NCBI RefSeq assembly: GCF_009728735.1
Contig: NZ_CP024636.1
Location: 1,892,894 to 1,956,893, forward strand
Reading direction: 5' to 3'
Length of the DNA stretch: 64,000 bases
DNA from: Pantoea phytobeneficialis
GTDB lineage: Bacteria; Pseudomonadota; Gammaproteobacteria; Enterobacterales; Enterobacteriaceae
Below, piece after piece: positions 20,367 through 29,992 of the stretch; position 1 is the first letter of the stretch, and every line of letters begins with the position of its first letter. Below the pieces are notes generated by a model, which did no database searches, was not told the origin of the DNA, and saw only the letters and a list, made by a program, of their open reading frames with translations. The position numbers were made by a program, and so were the translations under genes.

Positions 20367-22004
20367 TTAACTCAACGTCTGGCACGATCTGATCATGTCC
20401 AGCCTGGGTTGATATTCGCCGGTCTGGATGTTGAACATGCCCAGCAGGGTATGGAACAGGTTATCCTGTGATACCGGAGTCTCCGCTGCCTGTTGACGTA
20501 AACACCCCTGATTAACGTGATACGCGGCGGCGTAACCGGGTGACATCCACATCAACAATGGGATATGTGTTTGCTGTGAAGGAGCAAACATATAGGGTGC
20601 ACCGTGCAGATACATGCCGTGTTCACCCAGCGATTCACCATGATCGGAGAGATAAACCATCGCCACGTTGAAACGGTCACTTAACGCTTTCAGTTTGTCG
20701 ATAGTACGACTCAGCATGTCGTCGGTGTAGAGCAGCGAATTATCATAGGTATTGACCAGGGCCTGATGATCGCAATCCTGAATCTGATTGCTGTCGCAGG
20801 TTGGCGTAAAGCGGCGGAATTGGCTGGGATAGCGCTGATAATAAGCCGGACCGTGGCTACCCATTTGATGGAGCACGATAATCCCGTCGTTCTGCAAACT
20901 GGCGGTATAGTTATCGAGGTTATGCAGCAACACATCGTCGAGACAAAAACCGTCGTGACAATATTGTGTCAGATTCCACATTGTCATGTCGGTATGGGGC
21001 ACACGGTCGCAGGCACCTTTACATCCGCCGTCGTTTTCGCGCCACAGCACGCTCACCCCGGCATGCGCCAGCACATCGAGTAGGCCTTCCTGATGGTGTG
21101 CCAGATTGGCGTCGTATTGTTCGCGCGGCATGTTGGAAAACATGCAAGGTACGGAAACGGCGGTTTCAGTGCCACAAGAAGTAGCGTGCGGATAATAAAT
21201 AACTTGCTGTTGTTTTAACTGCGGGTTGGTGTCGCGTTGATAACCGCCGAGGGAAAAGTCTTCCGCACGGCCGGTTTCACCCACCACCAGCACGACCAGG
21301 GTTTTTTTCTGTTCGGCCGCGATTAACGGGCCTTTGTGTGCATCCTGGCCAATTTTGACCAGTTGCTGGCTACCCTGTAACCAACGTTGATCGACGTAGT
21401 GGCCGGTGCCGCTAACGATATTCGCCGGAGTGATCATTTTAACCAGGCCTTTGTTGTTGCGGATCAACGAGGCATAGTCTTTATAAAACAGCACGGCCAT
21501 CAGCAAAATGATCAGCAGTGCGCCAAGTGCACCCGCCAAACGTTGCAACAAACTCCACCACCAACGTTGCCCATTCTGAATACGAATGCTGCTGATAACG
21601 GCGACTGGCAGAATGCCCATCAACAGCATCCAGACCACCCAGGTTCGGCTGATTAATGCACCGGCTTCTTGTGCATTCGACTCAAACACGTTTTCGATCA
21701 TGTTGGTGTCAATGACCGTGCCAAAGCTATGCATAAAGTAGTTGGCAGCGGCACTGGTCAGTACCAGTACGATCAACAGGGGTTTACGGATAAATGGCCA
21801 GGCGATCAGGCTAAAAATAAAGTAGAACGCCGAAATCAGTACCACAGGGATACTGGCGGCAAACAGATAATCATGCAGTCGATCGTAGGTGATAATTTGC
21901 CAGGCGCGGAAGACAAACAGGCCATTTAAGACGATGGCAAAGAAGAGAGCAGCACCAAAATTAAACCAGGTCGAGTGACACTGTAACTTATTCGGGAATT
22001 TCAT
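20367..22004 (-). CDS. eptA: EptA, lipid A phosphoethanolamine transferase
   Basis: A 545-residue inner-membrane enzyme (547 in E. coli EptA) that transfers phosphoethanolamine to lipid A and so lowers polymyxin binding. Five N-terminal membrane segments (to about residue 175) are followed by a periplasmic sulfatase-fold domain. Metal and nucleophile regions are visible: VVGETGR, the SCGTETAVSVPCMFS loop carrying the catalytic Thr, and YLSDHGESLGEHG. NDGGCKGACDRVPH and other disulfide-type cysteines match EptA closely. In E. coli eptA sits with basRS; here it lies alone between nemR and ydhL with no two-component pair beside it. Confidence 0.88.
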   Translation of the reverse strand: MKFPNKLQCHSTWFNFGAALFFAIVLNGLFVFRAWQIITYDRLHDYLFAASIPVVLISAFYFIFSLIAWPFIRKPLLIVLVLTSAAANYFMHSFGTVIDTNMIENVFESNAQEAGALISRTWVVWMLLMGILPVAVISSIRIQNGQRWWWSLLQRLAGALGALLIILLMAVLFYKDYASLIRNNKGLVKMITPANIVSGTGHYVDQRWLQGSQQLVKIGQDAHKGPLIAAEQKKTLVVLVVGETGRAEDFSLGGYQRDTNPQLKQQQVIYYPHATSCGTETAVSVPCMFSNMPREQYDANLAHHQEGLLDVLAHAGVSVLWRENDGGCKGACDRVPHTDMTMWNLTQYCHDGFCLDDVLLHNLDNYTASLQNDGIIVLHQMGSHGPAYYQRYPSQFRRFTPTCDSNQIQDCDHQALVNTYDNSLLYTDDMLSRTIDKLKALSDRFNVAMVYLSDHGESLGEHGMYLHGAPYMFAPSQQTHIPLLMWMSPGYAAAYHVNQGCLRQQAAETPVSQDNLFHTLLGMFNIQTGEYQPRLDMIRSCQTLS

Positions 22005-22235
22005 GGAAACTCTATCAGAAAACGGAATGTCGCCAGAGTAGAGACAAAATATGAGGAAAACCTTAACGAAAGCTCAATGCAGTTACCGGCGGTACGACCT
22101 GTTTGGTAAACAGGAGTTACCCAATCTGGGTAAGGATAATTAATTGCGTGGAATGTAGACCAGGGGCGTTTACTCTTTGCACAATGCCACTAAGCTGTTA
22201 TCAATATGCTGCAAACCCATGACGTCGGAGTTGAA

Positions 22236-22475
22236 GTGGCCGAGCAACTTGAGTTTTTTCCCGTCCCCAGTCCCTGCCGCGGCATTTGCCAGAGCGATGA
22301 ACGCGGCTATTGTCGTGGTTGCCTGCGCAGTCGTGAAGAGCGGTTTAACTGGATGCAATACAGCGATGCGCAGAAACGTGATGTGCTGCGTTTGTGCCGC
22401 CAGCGTTGGTTGCGCTTACAACGTAGCCAGAAGAGTGAACAACCTGACGAACCGCAACAACCCTCACTGTTCTGA
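22236..22475 (+). CDS. ydhL: YdhL, DUF1289 small cysteine-rich protein
   Basis: A 79-residue protein, the E. coli YdhL length, with four cysteines in SPCRGICQSDERGYCRGCLRS, typical of DUF1289 and probably metal-binding, and the C-terminal QQPSLF. The frame is open ten codons further up to an ATG at 22206, but the GTG at 22236 is preceded by GGAG at a good distance and reproduces the E. coli N-terminus (AEQLEFFP). Function unknown. ydhF follows 72 bases later, as in E. coli. Confidence 0.88.
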   Translation: MAEQLEFFPVPSPCRGICQSDERGYCRGCLRSREERFNWMQYSDAQKRDVLRLCRQRWLRLQRSQKSEQPDEPQQPSLF

Positions 22476-22547
22476 GCATCTCACCAGGTTACTTTCCGTT
22501 ATACTGCCGATTCATCATTCGGAATTGTGTTTTAAGGGAGAACCTTG

Positions 22548-23444
22548 ATGCTACAACCGCAACAGATTGCCCCGCAGGGACCGACGTTTTCACCGCTGAT
22601 CATGGGTTACTGGCGTTTAATGGAGTGGGGTATGACGGCCCAGCAATGCGTACAATTTATTGAGCACCATTTGTCGCTGGGGATCACCACCGTTGACCAC
22701 GCTGATATTTATGGTGATTACCGTTGTGAAGCCACGTTTGGTGAAGCACTGAAACTGGCGCCAGGTTTGCGCGAAAAACTGCAAATCGTCACCAAGTGTG
22801 GCATCGCTACGCGTGCCAAAGCGGAACATCAGATTGGTCATTACATCACCGAAGCGCGGCATATTTTGCAAAGTGCGGAAAACTCGCTGCGGCACTTCGG
22901 TACTGATCACCTTGATCTGTTGTTGATTCACCGTCCTGACCCTTTGATGGATGCGGATGAAGTGGCTGAAGCCTTTCTTGCTTTACATCAGAGCGGCAAG
23001 GTACGTCACTTTGGCGTCTCCAATTTCACACCGACACAGTTTACGCTGTTGCAGTCGCGGCTCCCTTTTACTCTGGCGACGAACCAACTGGAAATTTCGC
23101 CTCTGGAGCAGTCGACCTTGCTGGATGGAACCCTGGATCAATGCCAGCAGTTACGCATGCGACCGATGGCCTGGTCGTGTCTTGGCGGCGGTCGTCTCTT
23201 TAACGATCCGCATTACCAGCCGCTGCGGGATGAGCTTCATCAGATACAGCAGGAAATCGGTGCCAGCAATATTGAACAGGTGGTTTATGCCTGGGTCATG
23301 AAACTGCCAAGTCACCCCTTGCCCATTATTGGTTCCGGCAAAACGGCCCGTGTCAGTGATGCGGTCGCCGCCTGTCAACTTACGCTCGATCGCCAGCAGT
23401 GGTTCCGCATTCGCAAGGCGGCGTTGGGTTACGATGTGCCCTGA
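22548..23444 (+). CDS. ydhF: YdhF, aldo/keto reductase
   Basis: A 298-residue NADPH-dependent aldo-keto reductase, the E. coli YdhF length. The TIM-barrel catalytic set is visible: Asp and Tyr in TVDHADIYGDY, Lys in VTKCGIA and His in LLIHRPDPLMD. The physiological substrate is unknown. The ATG at 22548 has an AAGGGAG ribosome site eight bases upstream. Confidence 0.95.
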   Translation: MLQPQQIAPQGPTFSPLIMGYWRLMEWGMTAQQCVQFIEHHLSLGITTVDHADIYGDYRCEATFGEALKLAPGLREKLQIVTKCGIATRAKAEHQIGHYITEARHILQSAENSLRHFGTDHLDLLLIHRPDPLMDADEVAEAFLALHQSGKVRHFGVSNFTPTQFTLLQSRLPFTLATNQLEISPLEQSTLLDGTLDQCQQLRMRPMAWSCLGGGRLFNDPHYQPLRDELHQIQQEIGASNIEQVVYAWVMKLPSHPLPIIGSGKTARVSDAVAACQLTLDRQQWFRIRKAALGYDVP

Positions 23445-23524
23445 AGCGTAAAAAAGCGTCAAAATCCGGCAGCCAGAACAAAAAGCGTCCAGGCTTACAG
23501 GGAAGCTAACCATAAGGAGATGTT

Positions 23525-24043
23525 ATGAATAGAATCCTGATTGCTGTTCTGGCGCTGTTAACGAGCGGCGTTGCGCAAGCAGCGTCGGAACAGGTGACGC
23601 TGCATACGGTTACCGAGCACGGTATTGGTGCGGCTATAGGGAAAGTCACCCTCAGTGAAACGCCCTGGGGGCTGGAGTTTACCCCCGAACTGACGGGCCT
23701 GGCGCCGGGTGTGCATGGTTTCCACATCCACGCAAAAGGCAGTTGTGAACCGGGAGAGTCGGGAGGTAAAACGGTAGCGGCGGGTGCAGCAGGTGGGCAT
23801 TTTGACCCGGGCAACACCGGGAAACACCTCGGACCCTATGCCAACGGTCATCTCGGCGATCTGCCGGCATTATTCGTCACCGATAATGGCAACGCTGACT
23901 ATCCGGTATTGGCTCCGCGCATCAAATCCCTGAATGAAATCAAAGGGAAGGCATTGATGGTGCATGTTGGAGGCGATAATCACGCCGATCATCCCCTGCC
24001 GCTGGGTGGCGGTGGCGCGCGTTTTGCCTGCGGTGTGATTTAA
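23525..24043 (+). CDS. sodC: SodC, periplasmic Cu/Zn superoxide dismutase
   Basis: A 172-residue exported enzyme (173 in E. coli) with signal peptide residues 1-19 (ending AQA). It dismutates superoxide in the periplasm. Copper and zinc ligands are in GFHIHAKGSCEP, AAGGHFDP, YANGHLGDLP and VHVGGDNHADHP; the intramolecular disulfide cysteines are in GSCEPG and RFACGVI. An AAGGAG ribosome site precedes the ATG. Placement between ydhF and ydhK is as in E. coli. Confidence 0.97.
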   Translation: MNRILIAVLALLTSGVAQAASEQVTLHTVTEHGIGAAIGKVTLSETPWGLEFTPELTGLAPGVHGFHIHAKGSCEPGESGGKTVAAGAAGGHFDPGNTGKHLGPYANGHLGDLPALFVTDNGNADYPVLAPRIKSLNEIKGKALMVHVGGDNHADHPLPLGGGGARFACGVI

Positions 24044-24075
24044 CACGGTGGCGGCAATTTCCCTGCCGCCCTGAT
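24044..24075 (+). terminator. Possible terminator of sodC
   Basis: GGCGGCA / TGCCGCC form a 7-bp stem around ATTTCCC just after the sodC stop, with only a weak T-rich tail. Position supports it; strength is doubtful. Confidence 0.45.
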
Positions 24076-24171
24076 TTGCGTAACCAGACGTTTCTTCATT
24101 GATTTTTGTATTGTTCCCGTGGTTTTTTCCCGCCTATGATACATAACAGGGAAAAAAGCGCAGGGGCAGGA

Positions 24172-24639
24172 ATGAAAACCAGTGGGATCATGTTGTTATG
24201 TGCGTTGCTGGTCGGCTGTGACCAGCCTAATGATACGCAATTGCGGCTCGATGCCAGTCGACAATTGCAACGTGTGATTGACCGCAACCCATTACGTGCC
24301 AGTTGTGAGAATATTGCCCGTGGGCGCGAATGGCTGACACAACGAACGCTGGAAAAGCTGGAAGAAAAAGGCTGCCAGGAGGTGTTGCGTAGTGCGACCG
24401 AGACGGATTTCATCCACGCTGAGACTTTCCACCACAATCTGACGATGGTATGCGGCGCGATTGAGGGCAAAAGTTTTACCGGCACGGAACTGACGCGGCG
24501 CTTTATCTATTCGCCCGAGGAGAAAGCGCTGGTGGTTGAACCCATGTCGGAGCAGGATAAAACCCGTTTCGAAGGGCGAAAAACCCTGCAACAATTGCAG
24601 GCTGATTTCAATCGCCAGCAGCAGCAATATTGCCAGTAA
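24172..24639 (+). CDS. Predicted lipoprotein, family not recognised
   Basis: A 155-residue protein starting MKTSGIMLLCALLVGC, a short signal peptide with a lipobox (lipidated Cys16) followed by DQPND; Asp at position +2 may mark retention in the inner membrane. The mature part is hydrophilic with four cysteines and a Gln-rich C-terminus (NRQQQQYCQ). The frame is open 22 codons further up, but this ATG follows AGGGGCAGGA and gives a proper lipoprotein signal. I do not recognise the family, and E. coli has no gene between sodC and ydhK. Its stop abuts the end of convergent ydhK with no bases between. Confidence 0.75.
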   Translation: MKTSGIMLLCALLVGCDQPNDTQLRLDASRQLQRVIDRNPLRASCENIARGREWLTQRTLEKLEEKGCQEVLRSATETDFIHAETFHHNLTMVCGAIEGKSFTGTELTRRFIYSPEEKALVVEPMSEQDKTRFEGRKTLQQLQADFNRQQQQYCQ

Positions 24640-26640
24640 TCACCCCGGCAGCGCTTGTTTCAATTGTGCCAGCGAGCAACGCAAACGCCACAGAATGCCA
24701 GCCAGCGTGTTGGCCTCGCTATCCTGTTCAACCGGAAGCTGCGCAATCATCGCCTCCAGTTCATCCAGCGTTGCCTGCAAGGGCATATGATGCACACCCC
24801 GTATACTCATGATGCGTTGTAAATCTTCCAGACTGCTGTCGCGCATCGCTGCCAGCGTCTGAGAGCCAGGCTGCCACTCACGCAACTGCCAGACAATATG
24901 CGAACAATTGAGCAGCACCACGCCCCAGCGTAGCAGCCACGCGCGTGCCTGCTCATCACGGCTATTACTTAACTGGCTGATATGATGATAAATCTGTGAC
25001 TCGAAACGGCTTTCGCTCAGTTGGGGATGACGTCGCAGTTGATCAAGAAAGGCATGACGCAGGGCGCGGATATGGCGACGGCTACGCCGGGCATCGGAAC
25101 TGGGACGCAGTACCTGAAAGGCCAGCCATGCCAGCATCACGCCGCAGACCTTGGCCAGATTATCGTTGAGGAAACTCTGATAATCCCAGTCTGGCGGGTT
25201 GCTGACCGCAATAAAGGATCCCATAAACACGATAAATTGCCCCCACATACCCGCGCGGGTTTTCTGCTGCAACTTGAACAGTTGAAGGGTAGTCAGCAAA
25301 GGGAACAGCACCAGCAAAAATTGCCACAGTGCGCTGATTTGGACCATCAGGCCAAACTGCAACATAAAGCTAAACACCGACAGCCACAGCAGGGTTTTCA
25401 GCAGCAGCGAGATGCTGCCCGTTGGCGAGGGGGCGGAAGAGTAAAGCACACAGGCGATTGCGGTCAGTGTCAAAGCCGCTGCACCGGAATCCCATTGCGT
25501 AGCAATCCAGAACGCACATCCCAACATAATCACGCTGAAGGTGCGAAGTGCGCTCCATCCTGCTTCGGCGCTATCGCTTTCGCGTGCCAGTGACGGAACG
25601 CGTGGGGGCTGAAATCGGGTATCCGCATCTGCTCGTTCGATCAACCTGATCCAGCGCTGGACATTAAGGTACACCCAGCAAAAGTAGCGCAGGCGCTGCA
25701 CAAAGGCGCGTTGGCGGTAATCGCCCGCTGCGGCTGGGATAATGCCGCGCAGAATCAACGCCAACTGATATTTATCGCATTCCGGCTGTGCCAGTTCGTG
25801 CAACAGTTTTTGCATGGCATCAAACAGCGACTGCGGTGCCTCTGGCCAGTTCAGTAACATGCGTCGCAGGCTGGAGAGCACGCTGGTCAGGCGCAACTGT
25901 TGATGTAACACATAGTTCAGGACGTTATTTTGCCGCCGAAAGCGGTAGTGGCTCCAGAACGCCTGAATACGTAGCAGATTCATGGTCAGGATCTGACTGA
26001 TCACCGTCTCATGCGCACTACGAACATTGTCGGTGCTGCCTTGCTGCAACAGCAGCACGGCGTGTTCGAGCAATCTGGCATGCATCTGGCGCAGCGACTT
26101 CATCAGCGTATGCCCATCTGAAGTACTGGGCAGAACCATCATCATTAATCCGGCACATAAAATACCGGAAATTACTTCACAAACGCGTGCCTGGGTAATA
26201 GTCCATAACTCACTGATATCGGTGATATTGACGCTGCTGAAGGCAATAATCGCTGCGGTATAACCGGCAAGCGAAAAAGCATAGGCCACATTGTTTTGAT
26301 AGTGGTTGGCAATCCAGGTACATAACGCCAGCCAGCCTGCCATAAAAAAGGCAAACAGCCAGGGTTCATTCAGCGTGTGCCCGGCAATCAGTAACGCGGC
26401 AGTGGCACCCAGTAAACTGCCGACGATACGTCCCAGACTTTTGCTGATGGCCCCCCCGACGGTAGGAAAACTGACCACGGCGGCGGAAGTCATGGCCCAG
26501 TAAGGCTGATCCAGTTGCAAGGCGTAGGCCATCGTTAGCGCCAGGCACATGGCGATTGCATTGCGCAAGGCATAGCGCCATTCACTCTGGGTGGCTTTGA
26601 TCCACGGCAGATTGCGCCACGCCAACCACTGTAAATTCAT
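24640..26640 (-). CDS. ydhK: YdhK, FUSC/AaeB-family inner-membrane efflux protein
   Basis: A 666-residue membrane protein (670 in E. coli) with two blocks of about five membrane segments (about residues 25-165 and 360-500), each followed by a cytosolic domain, as in AaeB, the p-hydroxybenzoate efflux subunit. With YdhJ (membrane-fusion protein) and YdhI (small DUF1656 protein) it forms a tripartite-type pump of unknown substrate. It is last in the ydhIJK operon, 8 bases after ydhJ. Confidence 0.93.
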   Translation of the reverse strand: MNLQWLAWRNLPWIKATQSEWRYALRNAIAMCLALTMAYALQLDQPYWAMTSAAVVSFPTVGGAISKSLGRIVGSLLGATAALLIAGHTLNEPWLFAFFMAGWLALCTWIANHYQNNVAYAFSLAGYTAAIIAFSSVNITDISELWTITQARVCEVISGILCAGLMMMVLPSTSDGHTLMKSLRQMHARLLEHAVLLLQQGSTDNVRSAHETVISQILTMNLLRIQAFWSHYRFRRQNNVLNYVLHQQLRLTSVLSSLRRMLLNWPEAPQSLFDAMQKLLHELAQPECDKYQLALILRGIIPAAAGDYRQRAFVQRLRYFCWVYLNVQRWIRLIERADADTRFQPPRVPSLARESDSAEAGWSALRTFSVIMLGCAFWIATQWDSGAAALTLTAIACVLYSSAPSPTGSISLLLKTLLWLSVFSFMLQFGLMVQISALWQFLLVLFPLLTTLQLFKLQQKTRAGMWGQFIVFMGSFIAVSNPPDWDYQSFLNDNLAKVCGVMLAWLAFQVLRPSSDARRSRRHIRALRHAFLDQLRRHPQLSESRFESQIYHHISQLSNSRDEQARAWLLRWGVVLLNCSHIVWQLREWQPGSQTLAAMRDSSLEDLQRIMSIRGVHHMPLQATLDELEAMIAQLPVEQDSEANTLAGILWRLRCSLAQLKQALPG

Positions 26641-26648
26641 CCGTGGCC

Positions 26649-27506
26649 TCAGCGCACAATCGAAATGGTACAGGTGGTGCCCGCCACCAGTGGAATATCC
26701 TGTGGAATGGTATCCAAATGAATACGCACCGGAACCCGTTGCGCCAGTCGCACCCAGGGGACATTGGGTTTGATATCCGGCACCAGGCCGCTGTCACTGT
26801 CGACACTCTGGTCATAAATCGCTCGCCCGATGCTTTCCACTCTGCCTTGCAGGCGTTGACCGTTGCTGTACAGCACAATATTCGCGCTGGCACCGGGCTG
26901 GATGTGACGCAGTTTGGTTTCTTCGAAATACCCCATCACATACCATGAATGACTGTCCACCAGTGAGAACAACGGTGTGCCCGCTGTGGCGTAATTACCT
27001 GGGCGCAGCGCCAGATTACTAATCCAACCATCCGTGGGGGCGCTGATTTTGGTCTGTTCCAGATTCCAGCGTGCCTGATCAAGTGTCGCCTGGGCTGCTT
27101 TGGTACTCGCTGCGGCAGCATTAGCGGTCAGATGCGCTGCATCAAGATCCTCCGCTGAAATCACATTACGGGGCAGATTGCTGCGCCGGTTCAATTCATG
27201 CTGGGCTTTCTGCTCATCCGACTGTGCTTTTGCCAGCTGTGCCTCAGCATTATCCAGGCCGATCTGCCAGGGTACCGGGTCGAGCGTCAACAACGTATCG
27301 CCTTTGTGTACAAACTGATTATCTCGCACCGCCAACGCAACAATGCGGCCAGAAACCTGGGGGGTGATATCAACCAGTTCGGCACGGACCTTGCCATCAC
27401 GCGTCCAGGGCGATTGCATGTAGTAATTCCACATCCACCAGCCCGCCAATAAAGCCAGGGCAAACACCACCAGTGTGGAAAAATATTTAAAGGGATTGAA
27501 TTTCAT
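26649..27506 (-). CDS. ydhJ: YdhJ, HlyD-family membrane-fusion protein
   Basis: A 285-residue periplasmic adaptor, the E. coli length, anchored by an N-terminal membrane segment (about residues 8-28). A biotinyl-lipoyl-like domain split by an alpha-helical hairpin rich in Ala/Gln (about residues 80-150) and a beta-barrel domain follow, as in AaeA/EmrA. It should link YdhK to an outer-membrane channel encoded elsewhere. Six bases follow ydhI and eight precede ydhK. Confidence 0.94.
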   Translation of the reverse strand: MKFNPFKYFSTLVVFALALLAGWWMWNYYMQSPWTRDGKVRAELVDITPQVSGRIVALAVRDNQFVHKGDTLLTLDPVPWQIGLDNAEAQLAKAQSDEQKAQHELNRRSNLPRNVISAEDLDAAHLTANAAAASTKAAQATLDQARWNLEQTKISAPTDGWISNLALRPGNYATAGTPLFSLVDSHSWYVMGYFEETKLRHIQPGASANIVLYSNGQRLQGRVESIGRAIYDQSVDSDSGLVPDIKPNVPWVRLAQRVPVRIHLDTIPQDIPLVAGTTCTISIVR

Positions 27507-27512
27507 GGCGAT

Positions 27513-27749
27513 TTATCCGAGGCTCAGTAACCAGAGTGCGGCGCTGACGCACAGCACAAACAAGGAAAGATCCATTAATGTGGGATGCCAGATATCACCG
27601 GAATACATCCAGCCACGCAGCAACGGATGGATCAGTAGCCAGAAAAAGAAACCCAGCAGTACCGCTTTGAACAGCGGTGGGAAGAACAGAGATGCACCAA
27701 AGACCAGATCAGTGAGTGGCGCGTTAGCGGTCAAGGGGAAAACAGACAC
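27513..27749 (-). CDS. ydhI: YdhI, DUF1656 inner-membrane protein
   Basis: A 78-residue protein with two membrane segments, the E. coli YdhI length, homologous to AaeX. It contains the DUF1656-like [20 protein letters not shown]. The start is GTG with AAGGA nine bases upstream. It is the first gene of ydhIJK and is divergent from slyA; SlyA is known to act on this region in E. coli relatives. Confidence 0.92.
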   Translation of the reverse strand: MSVFPLTANAPLTDLVFGASLFFPPLFKAVLLGFFFWLLIHPLLRGWMYSGDIWHPTLMDLSLFVLCVSAALWLLSLG

Positions 27750-27874
27750 TTGTCATCATCCTTAGTAAACCCAGATTCTCTCAATGAAGCGTAGATGAGT
27801 GCGTGTGTCAGCTGGCCTGGGATTTGTTTTTTGTCCTGTAAACTCGCAGAATAGTGTAAAATCTGGCTTGATAG

Positions 27875-27886
27875 CTAGCAAGCTAA
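27875..27886. promoter_or_regulatory. SlyA operator in the slyA-ydhI divergent region
   Basis: CTAGCAAGCTAA matches 11 of 12 bases of the SlyA consensus palindrome TTAGCAAGCTAA and lies 15 bases upstream of the slyA start. It fits SlyA autorepression and possibly control of ydhI. Confidence 0.8.
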
Positions 27887-27901
27887 TTATAAGGAGATGA
27901 A

Positions 27902-28339
27902 ATGGATACGACACTCGGAACAGATCTGTCTCGACTGGTGCGCATCTGGCGTGCCTTGATCGATCAGCGTCTGAAGCCGCTTGAGTTGACGCAAACACAT
28001 TGGGTGACGTTGCATAATATTCATCAACTCCCGCCAGAGCAGTCGCAGATTCAGCTGGCGAAAGCTATTGGTATTGAGCAACCCTCTCTGGTACGCACGC
28101 TCGATCAACTGGAAGAAAAGGGATTAATCACCCGTTCAACCTGTGCAAATGACCGCCGTGCAAAACGCATCAAGCTAACCCGGCAGGCTGAGCCTATCAT
28201 CGAGCAGGTCGAGAATGTGATTGATGCGACCCGTGATGACATTCTTAGCGGTATCAGCCTGGAAGAGGTAAACCAGATGGTGACGCTGATTGCCCGGCTG
28301 GAGAAGAATATTCTCGAGTTACAAAATCGCGAGAAATAA
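27902..28339 (+). CDS. slyA: SlyA, MarR-family transcription regulator
   Basis: A 145-residue winged-helix dimer (144-146 in relatives). SlyA counteracts H-NS silencing of horizontally acquired and virulence genes and responds to small aromatic carboxylates. The recognition region is [19 protein letters not shown] with the wing [13 protein letters not shown]. An AAGGAG ribosome site and a SlyA box precede it, and a terminator follows. In E. coli it is directly convergent with slyB; here the accessory island begins right after its terminator. Confidence 0.97.
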   Translation: MDTTLGTDLSRLVRIWRALIDQRLKPLELTQTHWVTLHNIHQLPPEQSQIQLAKAIGIEQPSLVRTLDQLEEKGLITRSTCANDRRAKRIKLTRQAEPIIEQVENVIDATRDDILSGISLEEVNQMVTLIARLEKNILELQNREK

Positions 28340-28342
28340 AAA

Positions 28343-28370
28343 CCCGCCCCTTTTGGGGCGGTGTCATTTT
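28343..28370 (+). terminator. Intrinsic terminator of slyA
   Basis: CCGCCCC / GGGGCGG around TTTT lies directly after the slyA stop, followed by TGTCATTTT. It marks the left edge of conserved sequence before the island. Confidence 0.8.
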
Positions 28371-28384
28371 GAAGTCAGGCAGCC

Positions 28385-29017
28385 TTAAAACAGAAAAAGT
28401 TTGTTGATTTCACCGTTCAATTTTCTCTGCAAAGAAAATCGGATGTTATAAAGCTTTTTCCTGTCGATTCCCAACGAGTCGGCGATATCCTTCAGGGTGT
28501 ATTCCCGCGACAGCAGATTCAAGACTTCGACCTCCAGGGTTGTCAGACTGCCAGGTTTGACACCGTTACCCCACCGGCCAATGAGAACATCTTTAATTTT
28601 TTTTGTGATGGACTGTTTGCAATCACTGGAGTAGATCACGGTGGCAATGCGTTGGTTGTTCTTCCACCACCAGGACGCGAGATTATCCATCCTGTAATCA
28701 GATAACAATATCAACCCACTTCCGCTTTTGACTAAGTGGGAGATCCAGTGTGGATCAGAAAACAGTTTGATGTTGTAGTGTGAAAAATCAACAAAGATGA
28801 AATTGAAATTCAGATGATTATGTTGTTTATCGAGCAGCGCAGCCTGAATCCCAACGCGTAGATAATAATTTCTGTCAGGCCAAATGCTGTATTTAATGCC
28901 AGGTGAATTCTGCATTTCCAACAACTGGTCGGAGATCGTTATCACCTCACCATCATCCTTGAAGTTTTTATTCTGTTCATTTTGCATTGGAATCAACAAT
29001 CCCTGTTTCATTTCCAT
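28385..29017 (-). CDS. LuxR-type regulator at the left edge of the island
   Basis: About 210 residues. The C-terminal LuxR/FixJ-type HTH (SLTTLEVEVLNLLSREYTLK, then DIADSLGIDRKKLYN) is clear. The N-terminal part is not a standard phospho-receiver: it lacks the phosphoacceptor pattern and has FVDFSHYNIKLFSD and SDYRMDNLASWWWKNN instead. It is paralogous to the regulator at 49139-49759, with the same order of motifs. Start uncertain: the frame is open to a TTG at 29047, but an inverted repeat covers that point, so I use the ATG at 29017; the ATG at 28987 is also possible. It is divergent from the tpsA operon and probably regulates it. Confidence 0.8.
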   Translation of the reverse strand: MEMKQGLLIPMQNEQNKNFKDDGEVITISDQLLEMQNSPGIKYSIWPDRNYYLRVGIQAALLDKQHNHLNFNFIFVDFSHYNIKLFSDPHWISHLVKSGSGLILLSDYRMDNLASWWWKNNQRIATVIYSSDCKQSITKKIKDVLIGRWGNGVKPGSLTTLEVEVLNLLSREYTLKDIADSLGIDRKKLYNIRFSLQRKLNGEINKLFLF

Positions 29018-29037
29018 TGTGAAGTCTAACCAGGGGG

Positions 29038-29053
29038 CATGATACAAATCATG
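29038..29053. promoter_or_regulatory. Inverted repeat at the luxR-type gene start
   Basis: CATGAT-ACAA-ATCATG is a perfect 6-bp dyad with a 4-base centre, 21 bases upstream of the chosen ATG of the minus-strand regulator. It may be an operator for autoregulation. Confidence 0.4.
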
Positions 29054-29371
29054 AAAAAATACAGCAAGACAGAAGTATGATATCGAAAATTTCTTTCACT
29101 GGATAAAATCCTAATGGTGATGGATGATGTAATAAAGATGAGGGAAAGGATACGTATTGTTTTCCACAGGATAATGACTTGTCTAAAGTTATGGGGCAGT
29201 CAGGAAAATAAGAATATATCCTGGGTTTAAGTGTTTGCCATGATGATTCTTGCGAATAAAACACGTAAAATTAGCACGAAAAGCTAAATGTACCAAGAGT
29301 GGTCGAATGTGGCAAAAGGCAGTGTTACTTATATGTTTCCTTTATGCTAATTGATAACGGTAACTATCATC

Positions 29372-29413
29372 ACCTCAGCGGTCCTGGCCAGCCAGGGAGG
29401 TTCTTTTCTCTTT
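29372..29413 (+). terminator. Terminator-like hairpin in the long leader
   Basis: Nested stems ACCTC/GAGGT and CCTGGC/GCCAGG are followed by TTCTTTTCTCTTT. No gene ends here on the plus strand, so it would either end an unseen short transcript or attenuate a message started further upstream. Confidence 0.45.
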
Positions 29414-29913
29414 CCATTCCAGAACTTAATTTTCAGACGATAAAGAGTTTTAAGATTATACAAAGTAGATACTAAGATAGTGGACTGTTTTTATCTTATC
29501 AATGCCAGTGATGTTGTTGTTCGTGAAGAAGCATTTTTCATTAATATGTTGTGTAACGATTTAAATCAGAGCTAAATGGGTAAAGGTTTTCTTAAAGGAA
29601 GTGGTAATTATCTCAATTATCTCGCAATATCTGAGATTGCAACGAATAATTTATAATTTTAAATAAGTTCCCGTTGTGTCATATACTTATTTTACATCTT
29701 GAAATTTTCAGTTACCCTTCGCTTGACATTCTTTTTTAAAAGATGAAAAGTAACGCCAAGACCGAGTAACTTTGTAAGTAATAAAACCATAAAGCATATA
29801 AATCTTACTAGAGAATAGGATAAACCCATTGGCTGAATGTCAGTGAGAATTTAGTAATACTCTTACAACACCAGGATGTAATCTGATAATTAATTTCAGA
29901 GGCATGTTTTTGC

Positions 29914-29933
29914 TTGCTCAATAATATGAGCAA
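29914..29933. promoter_or_regulatory. Dyad 60 bases upstream of tpsA
   Basis: TTGCTCA-ATAATA-TGAGCAA is a perfect 7-bp inverted repeat with a 6-base centre. It could be an operator for one of the flanking LuxR-type proteins or a hairpin in the leader. Confidence 0.4.
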
Positions 29934-29992
29934 TCCACACGCATACACCTCTTTGACGTTAATAGTCACACTCACTTATACAGTAGGTAAAA

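Larger units (their letters stand above)
29018..29992 (+). other. Long AT-rich regulatory region upstream of the island operon
   Basis: About 975 bases without a convincing gene between the divergent luxR gene and tpsA; the short frames here lack ribosome sites. Candidate elements are an inverted repeat at 29038-29053, a terminator-like hairpin at 29372-29413, a TATACT -10 (29682-29687) with a weak -35, a perfect TTGACA (29723-29728) without a good -10, as in activator-dependent promoters, and a dyad at 29914-29933. Length and A+T richness are typical of H-NS-silenced, regulator-activated promoters; that is inference. Confidence 0.6.

Noticed and set aside
29049..29264. A 71-codon minus-strand frame in the tpsA upstream region
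   Set aside because: No ribosome site and no domain; its composition follows the AT-rich background, so it was left as intergenic.
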